Shown: piece by piece, positions 58,319 through 64,000 of the stretch | How the letters are laid out: each line of letters opens with the position of its first letter | How positions within the stretch are numbered: the stretch's first letter is position 1 | From: Malus domestica | Lineage: Eukaryota; Streptophyta; Magnoliopsida; Rosales; Rosaceae | Reading direction: 5' to 3' | Assembly (NCBI RefSeq): GCF_042453785.1 | Contig: NC_091668.1 | Location: 11,862,001 to 11,926,000 of the forward strand | Length of the DNA stretch: 64,000 bases | Translations under genes and position numbers: made by a program | Notes under the pieces: generated by a model | What the model was told of the DNA's origin: nothing | Databases searched by the model: none | What the model saw: the letters and a program-made list of their open reading frames with translations, nothing else

Positions 58319-60104
58319 CTTTCAGCTGCTGAAGCTTCAAAATTTTGAAAAACCCAGTTCTAAATTTGAAAGCAAATACTGCTCCTACTAGCCCAAGGAA
58401 AATTCAAAACATGGAAAATATTAATTGAAGTAAAAAGGCAAACTTCCTAATCGTGAACCAAAATTGAAGTGTGGCAACTACAAGAAAACAAGAAGAAGAA
58501 AGTAAAGCATAGAGGGTCAGCCCCAAAGAGGAAACTAATGCTAAAATGTAAAACTGAAGATTTTTGGGATATACAAATAGTTTTATACACAGAGAAAAGA
58601 GTAATGATTGATTGGAAGAGGGTGATCAGGTTGGTTTGGCATAAAGTGGCAAAGATTTGGTACTAAATGCTGAAAATTTAGATGATTTCAAGAGGAACAG
58701 GACAGGGTTTTTGGGATTTTGGAATTCTTGCAAAAAAAGGAAGAGGAAAAAAGAGAGTAATAGAAGAATGTTTTCCGTCTGTTTGGGTGAGAGTTGAACT
58801 TGATCGATTGGAGGGTATAAAAATGGATTCTGAATTATATAATGGTAATGATATGAGAATAATAAAAGAAGAGTGTTGATTCTGTGTACTTTAAAAAGGA
58901 AGAATCTTGAAGCATTGGGAATATGGGGATAGTTTAGACTTTCTCTCTTCATTGCTGATAGTGTCCAAGTGCAGCCAAGAGTGTACAGGTGATGTGTGAA
59001 GTTCACTCAGTACAAATGGATGTCAGCAAATAGAGAATAACTCCTCCTATGCGTTTGAGATCCACTGTGATTGGTATCTCGTACATTGTCATACATGAAT
59101 AAATAATACCTCATGTATTTTGTTCTTTTTTGACCCCACCCCTGGTGTATCTAATTCAAAGAGAGGTTGTCCTATCATACACGTGGTTATGAGTATTTCA
59201 GATATCAAATTTTAAAAAATAAAATTTAAATTTAAAAGATTATGTGACACTTTGGTCATTTTAAAATTTTTGTTATGCATTCGATATGTCAAATTTAAAT
59301 TATTATTTATTATATTATTTATTTTTTTATAATTGTAATAAGTATTTTTTAGAATAAATAATAATAATAATAATAATAATGGTAAAAACAATTTATTAAT
59401 CACTAAAAAGAGATTTGAAGTTGCTGTTAAATTTGACAGCAAACACCTTTGATGTCAATCCACGCCATGTAGGATTGACATTTTAGTTGAAAATACTGAA
59501 GCTATCTTGTTTTACTGTTATTGTTAATGGATACGTTTTTACTCTTCATTTGGAGATGATTTAAGATTCTAAATTCAATAAAATAGGAGATACAAACTAA
59601 GAGTCTCTATCGAGAAGAGGTTGAAAGTTTAACCAATGAATTATAACAACTCTTTCTCATTGTAGATATGGATTTTTCGAGTTGAAAATTTGTATATGAT
59701 GACAAGTGGGAAGAGCTCTTTTCTCACTGAGGATTTTTACATAGGACATAACTTGTTCATCCTTTCATTTTGATATAAGTAATGCTACACTTGCTATATA
59801 TTTGTACCATCTAAATAGAGGTAGTTTTTTACATAGGCCGAAACTTGTTCATCATTTTGCTTTAATATGAGTAATGCTATACTTACCGCATATTTGTACT
59901 ATCTCTCTAATAATGGTAGGGTCCACCAACACATTTGGGTACAATCTCTCCATCAACACATGTGGGTACCCTCTCTATTAGAGGAATGGTACAAATGATC
60001 GAAGTGCAAATAAGTGATAAGAGTAGGCATTTTTGTAGTATTTTAGTTGTATTTTTTCATTACTATGCAATGAAATTCAGATGATTTCCAATAACATATT
60101 AACA
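58319..60104. other. GH17 upstream region and spacer
   Basis: No recognisable gene. A (ATA)n-type run lies at about 59357-59380. A diverged tandem pair of about 95 bp (ACTTGTTCATC...AGTAATGCTA) lies at about 59750-59930. Confidence 0.45.
59745..59935. repeat. Diverged tandem duplication of about 95 bp
   Basis: Both units share TTTTTACATAGG, AACTTGTTCATC, GAGTAATGCTA or AAGTAATGCTA, and ATATTTGTAC. Short fragments recur to about 60000. Confidence 0.6.
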
Positions 60105-60285
60105 AAAAAAAAATTCTTTTAAAAAACAATATCATCTATAGGGGTGGGAGAGTGGACTAAACCTCACAATGGGTTAACAATAACGTAGTTCAAATTCGTT
60201 TTTTGCGAGATCGAACTTAAGACCTCTCATTTATAAATGAATAGAAATATCATTAGACCGTAGTACTAAGTGACTACAATTATTT
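60105..60285 (-). mobile_element. Inverted SINE copy
   Basis: The minus strand carries the SINE body. On the plus strand one sees AACAATATCATCTATAGG, GTAGTTCAAATTCG, GAGATCGAACTTAAGACCTC (B-box region) and GACCGTAGTACTAAGTGAC, in reverse order to the plus copies. A remnant A-tail is seen as AAAAAAAAATTCTTTTAAAAAA on the wrong strand side, so the tail is altered. Confidence 0.65.
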
Positions 60286-60821
60286 GACCAAATACAAAAA
60301 TACTCATAAAATTGCCTTAGAAATACAAATCCGCCAGCTGTCACATTTGCCCCTTTCTAAGTATGGCGAATAGCAACACGAGGAATTTTCTTGCATAAGA
60401 TGAAAAGGAATAAGAGTAATTGACAAGCAAATACATACTTTTTCCAAATTGATTATGGACGCCGCTAGAATGCTTAACCTTTCTTTCAACTTTTTTCTGC
60501 TGGAGCCAATGTAAAAACTACATTCGCAATAGCTTATGAAGATTTGATTAACCAAAACCATGGGTTTTGTTCAAAAGTTTCACAAAACCATTGTTAAAAC
60601 ATGATATAATAATAACCAACCAATGCAAGGCGCTTTCCTATATTGAACAACAATGTTGCATGATTTGTAAGTTGTAGCTGGATTGGAAGGTAATTGTAAT
60701 TCAAGTGATTTCGAAAATTTATATATGCATCTGAAGTCTTAGTTAGAAGAACAATTTTATGACACGTTTTTATTTATTTATTTATATTTATATTTTTTAT
60801 TTTTGAGAAAATTGTAGTAGT

Positions 60822-61276
60822 GGTCATTCAAGTTTAATCCAATTGGAGCATTGGTCGCTGAACTAAAAATCAATGTCATTGGTCCCTTAACTCATCAAAA
60901 TGTGCAGCTATGGTTATTTTTGTCAACTTCGTCAGAATTCCATCAAAATGAGTCATGTTGGAAGGACCATTGCTATTGAGTTAAAGTGGACGGACGATTG
61001 CTCCAATTGGGTTAAAGTTGTGGGACCATTTCTCCAGCTAGGTTAAAGTTGAGGGACCATTATTATAATTTTTCTGATTTGGTTTCCATATTTGTCCATT
61101 TGATTTAGCCTCACGTGCATGGCACCTGACTCATTTTGAGGGAAGTTCTATGGAGTTGACAAAAAAGATCATAATTGCACGTTTTGATAAGTTAAAAGAG
61201 ACTAATGGTCACACATTTTTAGTTGAGAGACGATTACTCTAATTGAATTAAGTTGAGGGACCAAAGCTACGACTTC
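60822..61276. mobile_element. Foldback MITE of about 455 bp
   Basis: The left arm (60822-60975) and the right arm (about 61125-61276) are inverted copies. Left TCATCAAAATGTGCAGCTAT pairs with right ATAATTGCACGTTTTGATAA, and left TTTTTGTCAACTTC pairs with right GGAGTTGACAAAAAA. Between them, GGACCATT...CCAATTGGGTTAAAGTT motifs recur. No coding sequence is present. Confidence 0.72.
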
Positions 61277-62788
61277 AGCTTGTTTTGTAGGTTATTACCT
61301 TTTAGGTTTTGTTTTAAAGAGTTTAGGTCCCATGTCTCCCATCTTTTTCTTGTATCGTTTTTGTTTTAGTTTTTAGAAGGGTAATGTTTGTCCCCCTTCT
61401 TTTTGTGTATGTTTTTTTTCTTGTTTTTGAGGGATAAGGTTTATGTCATCTCTAACTAGTTGTAATTTTAAAATATCAATAAAATTCTCTTGTACTGCTG
61501 AGGTTTCTTAAAAAATAAAAAACAGTAACAACACAACTTATATTTCACGAATACACCGTAACGTGGCGTCTCATGCCAATGAAATAAGAATACTTGGATA
61601 GAAACTTACATATGTCATTGTTCAATTTGCACAAGACTTCAAATTTCCAATATACTCATGCAATGTAAGTTTCTCTCCTAGCTAGATTCAAATTTCCCTT
61701 CCTCCTGTATCACTTTCATAAAATAAAGGTGTACATCATGCAAGTAAACCCAAAGCCAAGGGTTGCTATTATATATAATAGTGGGGAATACCATGAGCGG
61801 CCAGGCGTTTTGCCTTTTGAAAAAGTGAAGAGCTTTGGAGCTTGATTGTGTTCATCATTTGTATTATCTTTACTAAAACATACGACAATGCGTTTTGAAC
61901 TTTTGCCCAAAAAAGATGGATTCTGGTGTGCCAATTAAGGCGTGCTTTGCTTGTGCTACTCGTTTTTGGGGTGCATTTGTATTAGCATTCGCGGCATCCC
62001 ACATTTGCACCTCGCACGTTTAGAGTGAGACCCATTTCCTTTACTTTTTCTTGGTCGGTGGTGGTACACGTAACGGTCCCTTCCTTTTACTGAAAGAAAA
62101 AAAGAGAGGAAAATAGTACTAATCTTTATGTTTTTTATTTTGATTTTTTAGTTAAAATAGTTTCAAAAATTAACATAACTTAGCATTTTAATTCTTGAAA
62201 TTAAAGCACTAGGTAGGAAGTTATTGCAGGGCCAACACCGCCTTATAGTTCATTACCTCTCTAATAGGTCGTTCCCAATCCAATGTCCATGTAGAGTTAT
62301 TTGAAAATCGATAGAAGTCCCTGAGTTTGTCTAGTGTCAAACATTTTAGTAATTCCATGAAAAATCTCCGTTAAATTGACGGTATTATTGTCCAATTAAC
62401 TCCCTACTTGCCTTTTCTTTTAATGAAGATTTTTCACAGAAAGACCCCAAGATGATTAACAATGGACAAATTCAAGGACTACTTGTATCTATTTTCAATC
62501 TCAATAACCAAAATGAGGATTTGGTATAAGTCACAGAAGGAATTAACTATAATTGATAACGAATTCGCTATTTAAGTAAGTTGAACATAAAAAATTTCAC
62601 TTACAAATGAGTGGAATACTAATAAACTGTAGTGCTAGTGAGTAATGACAAAAAGAACACTAAAATACAAAAGAAATGAGATGATTATTGTGGTCATACC
62701 TGTATGGATCATCCTTTCTTCATGTGATGCTGTGATCACACCTATATTAGAGTCGTGACTTATATATAGATACAATTGGAATGACTTG
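61277..62788. other. Spacer, no supported gene
   Basis: The only frame of note is 61716-61934 (minus, 72 codons), with a hydrophobic C-terminal segment (LLYIIATLGFGFTCMMYTFI) after a basic stretch. It has no recognised family and may be chance. A faint inverted SINE-like stretch lies near 62555-62645. Confidence 0.35.
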
Positions 62789-63343
62789 TGTGGATGCAAA
62801 TTTCCGCCTTCTTCTTCTTGGACAAAATTGTACCTACAAAACAATTAATACCTTAGGTCAAGGCCAAGAGCCTCACGCGCTCACGATGAATGGGGGGGGC
62901 ATTGGCCGAAGAATCTCCAATGCCAAAGTTAGAATTTAGAGAGAAAAATGTTTGGAGAGTTTTTTGGAGTTTTGCAAAAGTGTGGAACTAACTTTTTAGA
63001 AGAAATAGGGTCCTATATATAGGGAATGAGGTGGCCGGCCCTTACAGGATTTTGTGTGAAAATGGTGATTAATTTGGTGATTAATTTGATGATTAATGGA
63101 TTAATTAGGAATTAATCCATTAATTAGCCTAATTAATCTAATTTGTATGGAAGGTTTTGAAGGTTATGGAATGAGGATGGATGAGACAAATTTGAATTTG
63201 TTACCTATTTTGGGTACTCCTGATTTGGTTAATGGATGATTCTCCACTGCTCACGTGTAAGAGACTCAGTATGTCTCGAGAGTAAATTTGTCATCTTCAC
63301 CCAAAAATCCAAGTGTCGCCTTGTGATTATTTTTGGCTCCACA
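62789..63343 (-). repeat. LTR (3' LTR of an element entering from the right)
   Basis: On the minus strand it starts TGTGGAGCCAAAAATAATCA at 63343 and ends GCATCCACA at 62789, matching the solo LTR at 7169-7909 over most of its length (555 bp here). The base run just upstream on the minus strand, GTGTGGGGGCAT, is a purine tract, so this is the 3' LTR. No matching 5-bp repeat flanks the two ends, as expected when the other LTR lies beyond the window. Confidence 0.82.
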
Positions 63344-64000
63344 AATGCCCCCACACTTGCTGGGTTGCTCGTAGGAAAGTGCAGCAGGTATAGAGATCTT
63401 CTTGCTCTAGGAAACTTAGGACTGCTTCTTGTTTTGATGTAGATTCACTCTTCAATATGAAATTGAATCCTTCTAGGAAAGGGAAATAAATTTCTCTCAA
63501 AGCCTATTTAAGTCCACCTTAAGTGGGTTATTAAATCAACTTTGGAGAGTGATTTATTCTACCTTACAAGAGAGAGAGAGCTTAGAGGATATTTGTTCCC
63601 TCTCATCTAGCAATCTTCTAAATCTTGCCAGTGCAAAGGATCGTCTTTCGTTGCTTTCTTCGTCTTCTCCGTGCCGCACCAATGTAATAAAAACTTAATT
63701 CTTCTTGTCTTCTTTTTGGGTGGTGTTGCCACGGGGCAGTTGTCGGGGTGGTGCGATACGTCAGCTGGCCGGGGCCAGGAGTCGGCTTGGCATGGGCCAA
63801 GGAGGTGATGTGGCAGGGGCCATTGCTTGAGCAGCTCGGCTTGATTGAAGCCAAGGATTGATTTGGCATGGGCTGAGAAAGTAGCGTGGAATGGGCAATT
63901 GTTTGGGCTGCCTGTTGAAAATGAGGAAACTACTTGAGTTTGATTTTTCAACTACCATATATAGAGCAGTCACGGATGAAGCTGTCAAGATTGGAGTTGC
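63344..64000 (-). mobile_element. Internal region of an LTR element, cut by the window edge
   Basis: This DNA lies upstream of the LTR on the minus strand and continues past the window. It contains overlapping open frames (63607-63951 and neighbours) rich in Pro, His and Ser without recognisable gag or pol motifs. It could be a non-coding (LARD-like) element or an untranslated 3' part of a larger one. Confidence 0.5.

Noticed and set aside
60304..60561. Minus-strand frame of 85 codons
   Set aside because: No domain, unusual composition, and no splice or promoter context. It lies next to a SINE and is probably chance.

Overview
The window looks like nuclear DNA of a eudicot, most likely Rosaceae (apple or pear type). 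The evidence is spliced plant genes with GT-AG introns and small Cassandra retrotransposons whose LTRs carry a 5S rRNA domain. Several short repeat families also look familiar from Rosaceae. The family assignment rests on memory, not on a search.

Layout. From 1 to about 27 kb the DNA is repeat-rich. It holds the 3' part of a decayed Ty1/copia element (1-4127), a broken CW-type zinc-finger gene fragment, and an intact fasciclin-like arabinogalactan gene (5843-6646, minus). These are followed by a solo LTR, a two-LTR copia element with stops (8479-13709), a hAT element with a Mutator-like element nested in it (13881-16298), and a PIF/Harbinger derivative that keeps only its Myb/SANT-like ORF1 (18596-20664). 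From 27 to 58 kb lies a gene island: a DDR4-like DDT-domain gene (plus), a DCAF1-like gene of 14 coding exons (minus), a two-exon gene of unknown function (minus), an endonuclease V gene (plus) and a GPI-anchored GH17 beta-1,3-glucanase with an X8/CBM43 domain (minus). The gaps between these genes hold a Mutator-like element, LINE and SINE remnants, MITEs and two Cassandra elements. From 59 to 64 kb there are only repeats; the right edge enters another LTR element whose LTR is the same family as the solo LTR at 7.2 kb.

How the genes relate. DCAF1 (CUL4-DDB1 substrate receptor), DDR4 (ISWI-linked DDT protein) and endonuclease V (deaminated nucleic acids) are nuclear or nucleic-acid proteins. 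FLA and GH17 act at the cell surface. I see no operon-like logic. The order GH17, endonuclease V, DCAF1 matches, as I recall it, Arabidopsis At4g31140-At4g31160, so this is probably conserved microsynteny.

I did not find a convincing new biological system. The most informative items are a dispersed duplication whose two copies each carry one insertion that the other lacks (solo LTR or SINE), both with target-site duplications; the hAT/Mutator nesting; the Cassandra element with its paralogous empty site; a GC-AG intron in endonuclease V; the unknown two-exon gene; and a perfect 25-bp inverted repeat at 54.6 kb.
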